Notes: generated by a model not told the origin, from the letters alone. Shown: positions 1 to 10,006, counted from the stretch's first letter. The stretch is 62,323 nucleotides of DNA from Candidatus Omnitrophota bacterium (GCA_016212005.1 JACRHP010000052.1:1-62323); one strand, 5' to 3'. Made by a program: numbers and translations.

Positions 1-2
1 GC

Positions 3-287
3 CGCCTGCGGGATTATAACCGCAAAGACTGCGACTTTGCCTTCTGGCGCCACGGGAGGCAGGAAATAGACATATTGGTGATGCGGGGCGGAAAACCCGT
101 GATCGCTTTTGAGTGCAAGACGGGGCAAGAATCGCTTTCTTCGGATACTTCAAATAATTTCCGGAAGCATTTCCCCAGGATTCCGTTATTTATCGTTTCG
201 GCAAATAAAGAAGGCCATCGCCAGTTAGACAACGGGTTAGAGATTCTTCCATTTTTTATGGCTACGGACAAATTCTTGTCTGTTTGA
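3..287 (+). CDS. C-terminal part of DUF4143-type ATP-binding protein (truncated by window start)
   Basis: Open frame from base 3 (RLRDYNRKDCDFAFWRHGRQEIDILV...AFECKTG) resembles the nuclease-like C-terminus of AAA/DUF4143 proteins. Confidence 0.6.
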   Translation, partial: RLRDYNRKDCDFAFWRHGRQEIDILVMRGGKPVIAFECKTGQESLSSDTSNNFRKHFPRIPLFIVSANKEGHRQLDNGLEILPFFMATDKFLSV

Positions 288-312
288 CATTTATCGTAAA
301 GAATGCTATATT
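284..312 (+). promoter_or_regulatory. sigma-70-type promoter of AbiE operon
   Basis: TTGACA (284-289), 17-nt spacer, TATATT (307-312). Confidence 0.7.
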
Positions 313-320
313 TGTTTCTG

Positions 321-344
321 TAAATAATCAATAATGATTATTTA
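321..344. promoter_or_regulatory. inverted-repeat operator candidate for AbiEi
   Basis: TAAATAATCA-ATAA-TGATTATTTA, perfect 10-bp arms, between predicted TSS and the start codon at 354. Confidence 0.6.
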
Positions 345-353
345 AGAATACGT

Positions 354-995
354 ATGAAATATTCCGATTTCAAACATCATTATCAGCATTTACCCGTTAT
401 ATTGAGCAAAGATATCCAGGAAATCCGTGGAAACCGGCAAATTATGCGTAACCAGCTCTCCCGTTGGCAGGCGCAAGGCCTCATTGTGAAGCTCAAACGG
501 GGGATGTATATGCTCAACAAAGACGACCGCCGCGCTGAACCTGGCCGGCCGTTTATCGCCAACCAATTGCACGCGCCGTCCTATGTGAGCCTGGAATACG
601 CGCTCAATTTTTATGGGTTGATCCCGGAACGGGTGGCGGACGTGACGTCCATCACGACCAAAAAAACGACGCGTTTCAATACCCCGGAAGGAACGTTTAT
701 TTATCAACATATCAAGCCGGCGGCCTTTCGCGGTTTCAAAACGTTTAAAGATGAGAAAGGGCTACCCTGCTTTATGGCGTTGCCGGAAAAAGCGGTGGCG
801 GATTTTATTTATCTGAATCTGGAAAAATTCAGGCCCGGCGACAGAACGGTTTTTGATCAGTCTTACCGCTTTCAGAATCTGGAGGACATCGACAAAAAGC
901 TTCTCATGGAACTGGCGTCTCTCTACGGCAGCCTCAAACTGGTCCGGATATTGGGCTTGTTCTGTTCCTTCATCGACAAGGAGAAAGTATTGTGA
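354..995 (+). CDS. AbiEi-type transcriptional regulator / antitoxin
   Basis: N-terminal wHTH-like sequence plus AbiEi-like body (GRPFIANQLHAPSYVSLEYALNFYGLIPE); 4-nt overlap with next ORF. Confidence 0.8.
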   Translation: MKYSDFKHHYQHLPVILSKDIQEIRGNRQIMRNQLSRWQAQGLIVKLKRGMYMLNKDDRRAEPGRPFIANQLHAPSYVSLEYALNFYGLIPERVADVTSITTKKTTRFNTPEGTFIYQHIKPAAFRGFKTFKDEKGLPCFMALPEKAVADFIYLNLEKFRPGDRTVFDQSYRFQNLEDIDKKLLMELASLYGSLKLVRILGLFCSFIDKEKVL

Positions 996-1798
996 TCGAG
1001 GTCCTCAAAGAACAATTCGCGGAGTCGATGTCCAAAGAAGAAAAGGAAAACCGTTTGCGCGAATTCCTGCAGGTCCTGACCCTGAAAATAGTGCATGATA
1101 AGGGATGGTTTGAAAACCTGACATTTGCCGGAGGAACGGCTTTAAGGATATTGTTCAACATGCGGCGTTTTTCGGAAGACCTGGATTTTTCACTGACCGG
1201 CCCTTCCGGGTATGATTTCAAAAAACTTTGCCGCGAGCTTCAGGCGCAGATGGAACTCCACGGGATCAGGATGGAAGGAATTCCGGACATGGAGAAAACC
1301 GTCCATGCGGTTATGCTGCGTTTCCCGGGGCTGCTCAACAACCTTGGGATCTCGCCGCTTCCCGGGCAAAAGTTATCCATTAAGCTGAAAATCGACACGC
1401 GCCCTCCGGAAGGCGGAAAGATCGAGAATAGCCTGGTGAACAAGACCTACGTATTTTATATCCGTCATTTTGATCTGTCCTCATTGTTTGCCGCGAAAAT
1501 TGCCGCCTGCTTTTATCGCAAATATGTTAAAGGGCGGGATTTTTATGACCTGATCTGGTATTTGTCCAAAAACGTCGAGCCCGACTATGAGCTGTTGAAC
1601 AACGCTATCCGTCAGACCCAGGGCAAGGCGCCGGGCATCAACGCGGGGAATATCGGACAATTCCTGCGCGATCATCTTGAAAAGATCGATCTAGACAAGG
1701 CCGCAAAAGACGTTGAAAGATTCCTGGATGATAAAAACGAATTGAAGCTGTTCAACCATGACCTTATCAAGGGAAGCATTGATTCGGTATTTCGATAA
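992..1798 (+). CDS. AbiEii-type nucleotidyltransferase toxin
   Basis: FAGGTALRILFNMRRFSEDLDFSL nucleotidyltransferase motif; coupled to AbiEi ORF. Confidence 0.85.
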   Translation: MIEVLKEQFAESMSKEEKENRLREFLQVLTLKIVHDKGWFENLTFAGGTALRILFNMRRFSEDLDFSLTGPSGYDFKKLCRELQAQMELHGIRMEGIPDMEKTVHAVMLRFPGLLNNLGISPLPGQKLSIKLKIDTRPPEGGKIENSLVNKTYVFYIRHFDLSSLFAAKIAACFYRKYVKGRDFYDLIWYLSKNVEPDYELLNNAIRQTQGKAPGINAGNIGQFLRDHLEKIDLDKAAKDVERFLDDKNELKLFNHDLIKGSIDSVFR

Positions 1799-1817
1799 AA
1801 ACATGTGAGGCTGACCT

Positions 1818-2357
1818 ATGAAAAGAATTTTTTGTTACCTGTTATATTATTTCTTCGCTAAAAACCTGCCGCGGTCCTATGAACTGGGGCCTGTCGGCAA
1901 GATGTCCGGACGTCTGCGCCGGTTCGCCTGCCGCCGCCTTTTCCAAAAGACTGAAGGTATTTTCGGCGTCGAGCGCGGGGCGGACTTCGGCGGCGGACGC
2001 AACATCATTATGCGCGAATACGGATCGCTGGGAGAAAACCTCCGGGTCATGGGCGAAGGGACCGTTACCGTCGGGCGCCATGTCATGATGGGGCCTGATG
2101 TGCTGATCCTGACCAGCGACCATAAAGCGGACGAAGAAGGGTTTGACGGTTACGTCACCAAAGACGTCCTGATCGATGACCACGCATGGATCGGCGCCCG
2201 CGCCATCATCCTCAAAGGCGTGAGGGTCGGTAAACACGCGATCGTGGGGGCGGGGGCGGTGGTCGCCCGCCACGTGCAGGACCACGAGGTCGTCATCGGA
2301 AACCCCGCGAAAGTCCTCCGCGTGAGGGTCCCACCGCCGGATGACCGAAAATCATGA
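1818..2357 (+). CDS. hexapeptide-repeat acyltransferase
   Basis: Left-handed beta-helix hexapeptide pattern (VGRHVMMGPDVLILTSDH...IGARAIILKGVRVGKHAIVGAGAVV). Confidence 0.85.
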   Translation: MKRIFCYLLYYFFAKNLPRSYELGPVGKMSGRLRRFACRRLFQKTEGIFGVERGADFGGGRNIIMREYGSLGENLRVMGEGTVTVGRHVMMGPDVLILTSDHKADEEGFDGYVTKDVLIDDHAWIGARAIILKGVRVGKHAIVGAGAVVARHVQDHEVVIGNPAKVLRVRVPPPDDRKS

Positions 2358-2363
2358 AAATCC

Positions 2364-2418
2364 TTGACATATCAATATATTGGCGTAATATAGTGAATTA
2401 GTTCCTCAAATTACGCCA
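2364..2418 (+). promoter_or_regulatory. promoter with dyad operator overlapping -10
   Basis: TTGACA (2364-2369), 16 nt, TAATAT (2386-2391); TGGCGTAAT (2381-2389) and ATTACGCCA (2410-2418) form a perfect 9-bp inverted repeat. Confidence 0.6.
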
Positions 2419-2428
2419 CTAAATAACC

Positions 2429-3565
2429 ATGTACACACGAATTCTTAAAAAACAAATTTACGAAAAATTCTTCTCCGGAAAAGCCATTATTATCGCGGGC
2501 GCCAGGCAGACCGGCAAAACCACGCTTTCCATGGACCTTCTTCGGGAATCGGGAGAAGGTCATTATAAAATTTTTAATTGCGATAATCCCTCCGACAGGG
2601 AGATGCTGACCGACAAAAACCTGGAGTTTTTAAAACAGCTTGTCGGGGACTCCCAAGTTGTCCTCATTGACGAGGGGCAGAAGGTAACGACGATCGGGCA
2701 GACGGTGAAGCTGCTGGTGGATTTTTATAAAAAGGAAAAACAGATCCTCGTGACCGGATCCTCGAGCCTGAACCTCCTGGACCAAACCCATGAACCCCTG
2801 ACCGGAAGAAAATATGTTTATACGCTTTATCCGTTATCGCTGGAAGAGATCTACCCGGACCGCGATGTGCTGACCATGACCAAAGAGCTGGAGGGACTGC
2901 TGGTTTTCGGTTCTTATCCCGAAGTCGTGACGCAAAAGTCTTTCGAAGCCAAGGCGGAACTCCTGCGGGAACTTCAATCGAGCTACCTCTATAAGGACAT
3001 CCTTGAATTCCAGGCGGTAAGGAATTCCGACAAGATCATGAAACTCGTCAGGGCGCTTGCCCTGCAGGTCGGGTCGGAGGTCTCCTGCACGGAACTTTCC
3101 AGCCTCATCGGCATCGACAAAAAAACCGTGGAACACTACATCGACGTCCTGGAAAAAAGTTTTGTGGTTTTCACTCTCACGCCCTACGCCAAAAACAAAC
3201 GCCGGGAGATCTCCAAACTGAAAAAAGTTTACTTCCATGATCTGGGCATACGCAACGCCGTGATCAACAATTTTAATTTTCTGGAAAAACGCGGCGACAC
3301 GGGGATTTTATGGGAAAATTTTCTAATGGCGGAACGCCTCAAATACCGGCAGCATCATCATCTCCACGCGAACTCCTATTTCTGGCGGACATATGACGGC
3401 AGCGAAGTTGACCTGGTGGAAGAGCTTGAGGGGAAACTGAACGGTTATGAATTCAAATGGAAAGAAAAAAGGAGGAAAACGGGGGGGCCGGCCAAATGGC
3501 TGGAATATCCCGGGAGCTCTTTTCAAATCGTAACGACTCAAAATTTACAAAATTTTCTTTTCTAA
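2429..3565 (+). CDS. AAA ATPase with DUF4143 domain
   Basis: Walker A GARQTGKTTLSM, VLIDEGQK, TGSSSLNLL and DUF4143-like C-terminus. Confidence 0.85.
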   Translation: MYTRILKKQIYEKFFSGKAIIIAGARQTGKTTLSMDLLRESGEGHYKIFNCDNPSDREMLTDKNLEFLKQLVGDSQVVLIDEGQKVTTIGQTVKLLVDFYKKEKQILVTGSSSLNLLDQTHEPLTGRKYVYTLYPLSLEEIYPDRDVLTMTKELEGLLVFGSYPEVVTQKSFEAKAELLRELQSSYLYKDILEFQAVRNSDKIMKLVRALALQVGSEVSCTELSSLIGIDKKTVEHYIDVLEKSFVVFTLTPYAKNKRREISKLKKVYFHDLGIRNAVINNFNFLEKRGDTGILWENFLMAERLKYRQHHHLHANSYFWRTYDGSEVDLVEELEGKLNGYEFKWKEKRRKTGGPAKWLEYPGSSFQIVTTQNLQNFLF

Positions 3566-3608
3566 GGTCTATCCTGAATCCTTCTGTAATCCATAAAAAT
3601 ATGCCCCC

Positions 3609-5954
3609 ATGAAAATTCTTGTCTTTACAACGCTTTTCCCCAACAGCCGGATGCCGCACCATGGGCTTTTTATCAAGGCGCGCGTGGCCGCCCTCTCCAA
3701 AAACAACGAAGTGCGGGTCGTCGCGCCGGTGCCGTTTTTCCCGCCCTGGAATATCAATCCCAGGTGGTTTCTGTTCAGCCAAATACCCGTGGAAGAAGAG
3801 ATCGACGGCATTAAAGTTTATCATCCCCGGTATCTGGTTACTCCCAAGATCGGCCGCGCGCTCTACGGATTTCTGATGTATTTCAGCCTGTACGGCTTCA
3901 TCAAAAATCTACGCCGGTCATTTGATTTTGATCTGATCGACGCGCATTTCTTGTATCCGGACGGGGTGGCCGCCGTTTTACTCGGCCGCCGGCTGCGCAA
4001 AAAAACGATTTTAAACGCGCGGGGGACGGACCTCAACTGGTACCCGCAATTTCCGGTCATCCGCGCCCAGATCCGTTCGGCCCTGGAAAAAGCCGACGCG
4101 GTGACCGTCGTTACGGAAACTCTTCAGGAAAAAACCATCGAACTGGGCATCGACCGCGGCAAGGTCGCCGTCATCCCCAACGGCGTCGATACCGGCATGT
4201 TTTGCTTCAGACCGAAGGACGAAGCCAAACGGACGCTGGGCCTTCCTGACAATCGCCGCGTTATCCTTGCCGTCGGCCATCTGCTGGAAGCCAAAGGATT
4301 TCATTTTCTGATAGAAGCGTTGCGCCATGTCCGCCGGCAGGACATGGACCTCGTTATCATCGGTGAAGGGGAATATAAAGAAAAGTTACTGCAATTGGCC
4401 GCGGAATATCACCTGCAGGGACGCGTCAAGTTCCCGGGGGAAAGGCCGCAAGGCGAATTGGCCCTCTGGTACGCGGCCGCCGAGGTCTTTTGCCTGACCA
4501 GCCTGCGCGAAGGCCGGCCCAATGTCGTCCTGGAGGCCATGGCCTGCGGCACGCCGATCGTTTCTATGAACAAATGGGGGCTGTCACGGATCGTTGATCT
4601 GGACAAAGGGATCCTGCTCGACAGTTACGAACCGGCAGGCATCGCCCGCGCCATTGATGAAACGCTACAGCGGCACTGGGACCGCCGGGCCATCAGCGGC
4701 TCGATGAAAGAACATACCTGGGCCAGGACCGCGGAGCAGGTGGACCAACTTATGACATCGGTCATGGCGCGAAAGGATATCCTGTTTTTTTCTTCCGACG
4801 ACTGGAACAGCGGCCTGAAGACGAGCAAATACCATCTCTCCACGCGCCTCGCCCGCCAGAACCGGGTTTTCTTCATCAATTCCTTGAGTCTAAGGGCGCC
4901 GACCTTCTCAAAACGGGACGTTAATAAAATCCTGGCCAAATTGAAAGGATATTTTCGCGGCCTGCAAAAAGTTAGAGAAAATTTATATGTATACACACCG
5001 TTACTGATTCCATTTCAAAAGTTCGCGTTCATCCGCTGGCTCAATGAACGGTTTCTCCTGTGGCAATTCCGGGTTATGATCCGCCGGTATCAAATGCGGG
5101 ATCCCGCCATCTGGACGTTCCTGCCGAACACGGTCGACCTTGTGCGCAAATTACCGAAAAAATGCCTGATCTATTACAGCGTCGACGACATGAGCGCCTT
5201 TAAAGGCGTACCGCGGGAGACGGTCCGCCGGCAAGATGAAGAGCTGACAAAAGAGGCGGACCTGACGTTTTCCGTATCGGAGGAATTGTTCAACAGGAAG
5301 CGGCTGTTGAACCCCAACTCATTTTATTCCCCGCACGGCGTTGATTTCGACCTGTTCAACCGGGCCAATACCAACGGCGCCGTCAAAAAACCGGAAGATT
5401 TGGCCGGAATCCCGGAGCCGATCATCGGGTTCTACGGGCTGATCTCCGGCGACTGGGTCGATTACCGGCTGATGGAATATCTGGCCCAACAGCGGCCGCG
5501 ATGGTCATTTGTTCTCATCGGCAAGATCGACCGCAGGGAAGGCGAAACGCTCCCGCGGGCAAACAATATCCATTATCTGCCCGTAAAACCCTATGAAGAA
5601 CTCTACCGTTACAGTAAATTCTTTAACGTGGCGGTCCTGCCGTTTAATATCAATCCGCTCACGACGCACTCGCATCCTTTGAAGATCCTCGAATACCTCT
5701 CCGCCGGCAGGCCGGTTGTTTGCGTCGCTATCCCGGAGGCAAAAAAATACGCGCAAGTCATCACGGTCGCCTCCGACTACAAAGACTTCCTGGACAAGAT
5801 TGAAAATTACTTGAGTAACGATAACCCCGGGGCGAAAGAATCCCGCGTTAACTTCGCCTCGCGGCATTCCTGGGACAAACGGTTTGATGAGATACAAGAG
5901 ATTATTAGTCGTCATATGCGTCCTGATGCTGCTGGCGCTCGTCGTACGGCCTAA
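3609..5954 (+). CDS. tandem (two-domain) GT4/GT-B glycosyltransferase fusion
   Basis: First half MKILVFTTLFPN...PNGVDTGMF...SLREGRPNVVLEAMACG; second half restarts at RKDILFFSSDDWNSGLKTSKYHLSTRLA...PHGVDFDLF...HPLKILEYLSAGRPVV (TuaH-like). Confidence 0.85.
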   Translation: MKILVFTTLFPNSRMPHHGLFIKARVAALSKNNEVRVVAPVPFFPPWNINPRWFLFSQIPVEEEIDGIKVYHPRYLVTPKIGRALYGFLMYFSLYGFIKNLRRSFDFDLIDAHFLYPDGVAAVLLGRRLRKKTILNARGTDLNWYPQFPVIRAQIRSALEKADAVTVVTETLQEKTIELGIDRGKVAVIPNGVDTGMFCFRPKDEAKRTLGLPDNRRVILAVGHLLEAKGFHFLIEALRHVRRQDMDLVIIGEGEYKEKLLQLAAEYHLQGRVKFPGERPQGELALWYAAAEVFCLTSLREGRPNVVLEAMACGTPIVSMNKWGLSRIVDLDKGILLDSYEPAGIARAIDETLQRHWDRRAISGSMKEHTWARTAEQVDQLMTSVMARKDILFFSSDDWNSGLKTSKYHLSTRLARQNRVFFINSLSLRAPTFSKRDVNKILAKLKGYFRGLQKVRENLYVYTPLLIPFQKFAFIRWLNERFLLWQFRVMIRRYQMRDPAIWTFLPNTVDLVRKLPKKCLIYYSVDDMSAFKGVPRETVRRQDEELTKEADLTFSVSEELFNRKRLLNPNSFYSPHGVDFDLFNRANTNGAVKKPEDLAGIPEPIIGFYGLISGDWVDYRLMEYLAQQRPRWSFVLIGKIDRREGETLPRANNIHYLPVKPYEELYRYSKFFNVAVLPFNINPLTTHSHPLKILEYLSAGRPVVCVAIPEAKKYAQVITVASDYKDFLDKIENYLSNDNPGAKESRVNFASRHSWDKRFDEIQEIISRHMRPDAAGARRTA

Positions 5955-8229
5955 AAATGCCGTGCTGGGGGGCGCGCCGGCGAAGGGGACACAAAAGCCC
6001 GCTTCGATCGCCATCGACGCGACCCAGGATGGGCCCGTATTCGGCGACCCTGAAGGGCTCCAGCGCGTTCAAAAGCTGGAAAGCCAGCTGCACCAGTTAA
6101 AAATCCGCGAGGACCATCCGCGGATGTTTATTACAAAAGAGAACATCCCGGAGATCCGGAAAAAACTCACCGCTTTTAATCCGAATTGGCAGGAGATATT
6201 GAAAAAGGCGGACTCCGGCGACCTCATCAACGCGGCTTTCGTTTACGCGGTCCTGGAAGATTCGGACCCGATGGCCGGACGACTGGCGTTAAGCACTGTT
6301 AAAAAAATACTTTTTGAAAAAAAGCCGGACATCAATAAAAATTGGGCGCAGGAAAAAGACGCGGCCGTGATGGCCTTGGCCTTTGATTGGGTCTATAATG
6401 GGCTCACCGAAAACGAGCGCGAACAACTGGTCCAAAAGCTCGCTCGTCTCAACCGTATCGATGAACGAGCCAAAAAGATCCGTTCCGGATACAAAGAAAT
6501 GCTTGAGACCTTCCATCGGGAAGAATGGGTATTCAATTCCTGGCGGGCGTGGCCGGAAATCGCCCTGGCCCATCACGTGCCGGACGCAGAATTTAATTAC
6601 AAAGCCCGCTGGGACCACACTTGGTACTACGGCGATGCCGCCCGGATGTACGCCTACGCGGCGGACGGCACGCCGTTCGAAGGTTATTACATGGGAGCCG
6701 ACGGCTGCGACTGGTTTCTCGCGCTCAAAAGCGCCACAGGTATCAACCTCATTGACGACCCGCAAATCGGCTGGTGCCGCAACGCTGCGTATTACGTGCT
6801 GTACCGGCTCGATTTCGGCCTGGGTCGAGAAATTTTGCATAAGGGCGCCTTTATCGGTAATGGCGGAATTCTTTCGTACTCGAAAGGGATCTCTACCTGG
6901 AAATTTATGGAATTCCTTGGGCGCACCATGGGATTGGCTTCCGACAACCCTTACTGCAAGTGGATTATTAATAATATATCCAAAGATGTATCTTCCTGGA
7001 TTATGACAACTACCGGATACGCCGGGCTTGAAGAACTGGAAAATATCGCGAATACGATATATGATCACCCGCTGCAACAGGCCCAAAATCCGCAGACGGC
7101 ATCGTATGAAGAGTTACCTTACGCGCGCTTTTTCCCGGGCGGCAAAGAAGCGGTCATGCGCACCAGTTTCCGTCCGGAAAGTACCTGCGTTGGATTTACG
7201 GCCAAAAACGCCTATACCATGACCAGTCACAGCGATTTTGACGTTAATACATTTATGATCTATAAAAAAGGAAATTTAGCGCCGGACTCGGGAGTATACG
7301 ACGCCTACCAAGGACAACACAATTATTTGAACTATCAGAAAAATACTACCGCCCATAACGATATCCTGATCATCGATCCGGCAAAACCTGATGATCCCCG
7401 CAAGCTTTCCAGAGCCGTTGATCCCGGAGGAGTGGAACTGGTCAGCAAACGGACGTTCGGCGCCGTGAACAACTGGGGATTCAAAGACGCCTTTCTACAC
7501 GACGCGCGGGCTCACTGGACGCAAATCCTCGATTTTAAAACGACCAAAGATTATGACTACATCATTGGTGAGGCCGCTAAAGCTTATTCCAGCCGGTTAA
7601 ACGAATTTATCCGGCATCTGGTTTTCATCCGCAAAGGTCCTACGGACAACGCTTATATTATTGTTTTTGATCGCATTGAAACCAAAAGCGGGAATTTCAT
7701 CAAGAAGTGGCTCTTGCACTTAGTGAGCGAACCACAGCTCAACGGCAAGCTTCTGCACGCCAAGATCCCGGGCCATTACGAGATATTCGACGGTGATTTC
7801 CTTGTTGCCACAAATGTGTTCAATACGGCAAAATTGTACAATAAGACCCTTTTACCAAAGCACAGGACGATCGCCAAAATCGGTGGGGATGGATTTGAGT
7901 TTTGGATGGAAGGCTCCAGACCGCGAAATATCGGCATCTCGAAAGAAGTCAAAGAATATATTGAGAAAAATACCGGCGGGCCGTGGCAGGAGGTCGGCAC
8001 GTGGCGCGTGGAGGTCACGGCGCTGGATAAAAAAGAACGCGATTATTTCTTGAATGTGCTCTACGCTGCCGATATAAAGGATACATTAGACCCTGAAAAT
8101 ATCTCCATGCGCGAGGACGACAAGAGCGTGGAAGTATTGATCAGGGACCAGGAACTCGGTACCGTCAGCGTCACCATGCCCAAGACAGGGAAACCGGCGG
8201 TAAAGGTAATGTTTGAAAAAAATAAATAA
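5887..8229 (+). CDS. secreted heparinase II/III or alginate-lyase-like polysaccharide lyase
   Basis: Signal peptide at N-terminus; TFHREEWVFNSWRAWPEIALAHH, GTPFEGYYMG, MTSHSDFDVNTFMIYKKGNLAPDSGVYDAY; paralog of the C-terminal half of the ORF at 15745. Confidence 0.75.
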   Translation: MRYKRLLVVICVLMLLALVVRPKNAVLGGAPAKGTQKPASIAIDATQDGPVFGDPEGLQRVQKLESQLHQLKIREDHPRMFITKENIPEIRKKLTAFNPNWQEILKKADSGDLINAAFVYAVLEDSDPMAGRLALSTVKKILFEKKPDINKNWAQEKDAAVMALAFDWVYNGLTENEREQLVQKLARLNRIDERAKKIRSGYKEMLETFHREEWVFNSWRAWPEIALAHHVPDAEFNYKARWDHTWYYGDAARMYAYAADGTPFEGYYMGADGCDWFLALKSATGINLIDDPQIGWCRNAAYYVLYRLDFGLGREILHKGAFIGNGGILSYSKGISTWKFMEFLGRTMGLASDNPYCKWIINNISKDVSSWIMTTTGYAGLEELENIANTIYDHPLQQAQNPQTASYEELPYARFFPGGKEAVMRTSFRPESTCVGFTAKNAYTMTSHSDFDVNTFMIYKKGNLAPDSGVYDAYQGQHNYLNYQKNTTAHNDILIIDPAKPDDPRKLSRAVDPGGVELVSKRTFGAVNNWGFKDAFLHDARAHWTQILDFKTTKDYDYIIGEAAKAYSSRLNEFIRHLVFIRKGPTDNAYIIVFDRIETKSGNFIKKWLLHLVSEPQLNGKLLHAKIPGHYEIFDGDFLVATNVFNTAKLYNKTLLPKHRTIAKIGGDGFEFWMEGSRPRNIGISKEVKEYIEKNTGGPWQEVGTWRVEVTALDKKERDYFLNVLYAADIKDTLDPENISMREDDKSVEVLIRDQELGTVSVTMPKTGKPAVKVMFEKNK

Positions 8230-8255
8230 AAATTGATGGGGAATTAATTGAACCC

Positions 8256-8283
8256 GTAGGGACACGGCATGCCGTGTCCCTAC
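8256..8283. repeat. 28-bp perfect palindrome
   Basis: GTAGGGACACGGCATGCCGTGTCCCTAC; core ACGGCATGCCGT recurs at 13249-13266. Confidence 0.85.
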
Positions 8284-8306
8284 AAATGTCGTTGCAGGAT
8301 GACAAA

Positions 8307-9101
8307 ATGTCTTCTGGTCCAATAAAAAAGATTATCCGCAAGTTCCGGCACCTGTGCGGCCAATTCGACGCGCCCAAGGGGGTCATTATCTTGATGTACC
8401 ACCGCGTCAACGACGCCCTGCCGGCGCATAACCTGGTCACGCGCGCAAAGGCCTTTGAGGGCCAGATGCGGTTTTTGTACCGTCACGCGAATGTCTACCA
8501 GATGATCAGCCTCAAGGACTTCGAGACCGGACACCCGGCCGTATTCGAAAGCCCAAAAACAAAAGTCATCATCACCTTTGATGACGGCTACCGTGACAAT
8601 TATCAAAACGCCTTCCCGGTCCTGAAGCAATTCGGGTTCCCGGCGGCCGTATTTTTGACGACCAGCCTGGTCGGTACGGACAATAAATTGAACCGTTACG
8701 CGAAAATCTCCGGGCGTGACATGCTCAACTGGGAAGAAATCGCTGAAATGTACGCCCACCAGATCTCCTTCGGCGCCCACACGGCGTCGCATCCGCACCT
8801 GCCGCGGTTCAGCTACGAAACCCAATATCAGGAAATCGCGCAGAGCCGCGCCTGTGTTGATAGAAATTTGCCTCGGGGGGAACGGTTGGACACCTTTTGC
8901 TACCCCTATGGTGAATATAACGCGGATACGCTGAACATCGTCCAGAAACTGGGGTTCCGTTACGCTTTAAGCGTTATCCAGGGAGTCAACACGCCGGAAA
9001 CTCCCTTGTATGAACTCAAACGCGTCGAAATCAGCGGGTTCGATGACATCAAGAGCTTTGAATATAAGATGCTGGAAAAATATAAGCAGCAATTGATATG
9101 A
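8307..9101 (+). CDS. polysaccharide deacetylase family protein (start may be 8286 or 8307)
   Basis: ILMYHRVND, VIITFDDGYRDNY, FGAHTASHPHL motifs of NodB-type deacetylases. Confidence 0.85.
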   Translation: MSSGPIKKIIRKFRHLCGQFDAPKGVIILMYHRVNDALPAHNLVTRAKAFEGQMRFLYRHANVYQMISLKDFETGHPAVFESPKTKVIITFDDGYRDNYQNAFPVLKQFGFPAAVFLTTSLVGTDNKLNRYAKISGRDMLNWEEIAEMYAHQISFGAHTASHPHLPRFSYETQYQEIAQSRACVDRNLPRGERLDTFCYPYGEYNADTLNIVQKLGFRYALSVIQGVNTPETPLYELKRVEISGFDDIKSFEYKMLEKYKQQLI

Positions 9102-9922
9102 CAAATAAAATCACTCAACCAATCGTCCTCATGTATCACAGCATCCTGGCGCCCAATGCGCCGGCACCCGGGGAACGCGAAGCGGGAGCGGAGCTTTATG
9201 ACGTCAGCGCCGAAAAGTTCCGCGCCCAGTTGTCGTGGCTCAAGGAACACCAATACCGCAGCGTCACAGTCCATAAAAACCTGGACGTCTTCAGCCGCAG
9301 GGAAATCCTCATCACTTTTGACGACGGAGAAAAGAATAATTACACGGCGGCCCTGCCGTTACTGCAGGAGTTCGGCTTCACGGGACATTTTTTTCTGATC
9401 GCCAAGCGTGTCGGCAAGGAAGGATATATGGGCTGGGACGAGATCCGCCGGCTCCTCGCGGCCGGGATGGTGGTCGGTTCCCACGGCTTCAGCCACGAGA
9501 TATTGACCAACCTCCTGAATACCCAGATCGAGGAAGAACTCTCCGCTTCCAGAAAATACCTTGAACGCAACCTGGGCATCCCCGTTGAAAGCCTTTCGAT
9601 CCCCCGCGGGTTCTGCAATGATAAAATCCTGCGGATGGCGAAAGAGACCGGCTACAAATATATCTTCCTTTCGGAGAAACCCGCCGCGCCGCCGGCAGGA
9701 CATACCTCCCAGCCGGGTAGGTCCCGCGTAGCGGGGCAGGCAGGATGTTTTTCCCGCGTCGCCGTCAAATCGAACTGGACCATCGACCGTTTCGCCCAAG
9801 CCATGAGCGGGAACGCGCCTCTCAAGGAAAAAATCCTGGTGTCCTGCAAAAACAGCGTGAAAAAAATCCTGGGTGGAGGCGCGTACGACTGGGCACGGCG
9901 GATGATGCTCAAAATAAAATAA
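9098..9922 (+). CDS. polysaccharide deacetylase family protein
   Basis: VLMYHSIL, ILITFDDGEKNNYTAALPLL, VVGSHGFSHEIL; translationally coupled to previous ORF. Confidence 0.85.
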   Translation: MTNKITQPIVLMYHSILAPNAPAPGEREAGAELYDVSAEKFRAQLSWLKEHQYRSVTVHKNLDVFSRREILITFDDGEKNNYTAALPLLQEFGFTGHFFLIAKRVGKEGYMGWDEIRRLLAAGMVVGSHGFSHEILTNLLNTQIEEELSASRKYLERNLGIPVESLSIPRGFCNDKILRMAKETGYKYIFLSEKPAAPPAGHTSQPGRSRVAGQAGCFSRVAVKSNWTIDRFAQAMSGNAPLKEKILVSCKNSVKKILGGGAYDWARRMMLKIK

Positions 9923-9953
9923 TAATGGAAAAGATGGATATTCGGCATACATC

Positions 9954-10000
9954 ATATATGCTGTATAATACTTGACAACACAATATATATGCTGTATATT
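9954..10000 (+). promoter_or_regulatory. promoter with direct-repeat operator candidate
   Basis: ATATATGCTGTATA at 9954-9967 and 9985-9998; TTGACA (9972-9977), 17 nt, TATATT (9995-10000). Confidence 0.6.
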
Positions 10001-10006
10001 TAGGTC

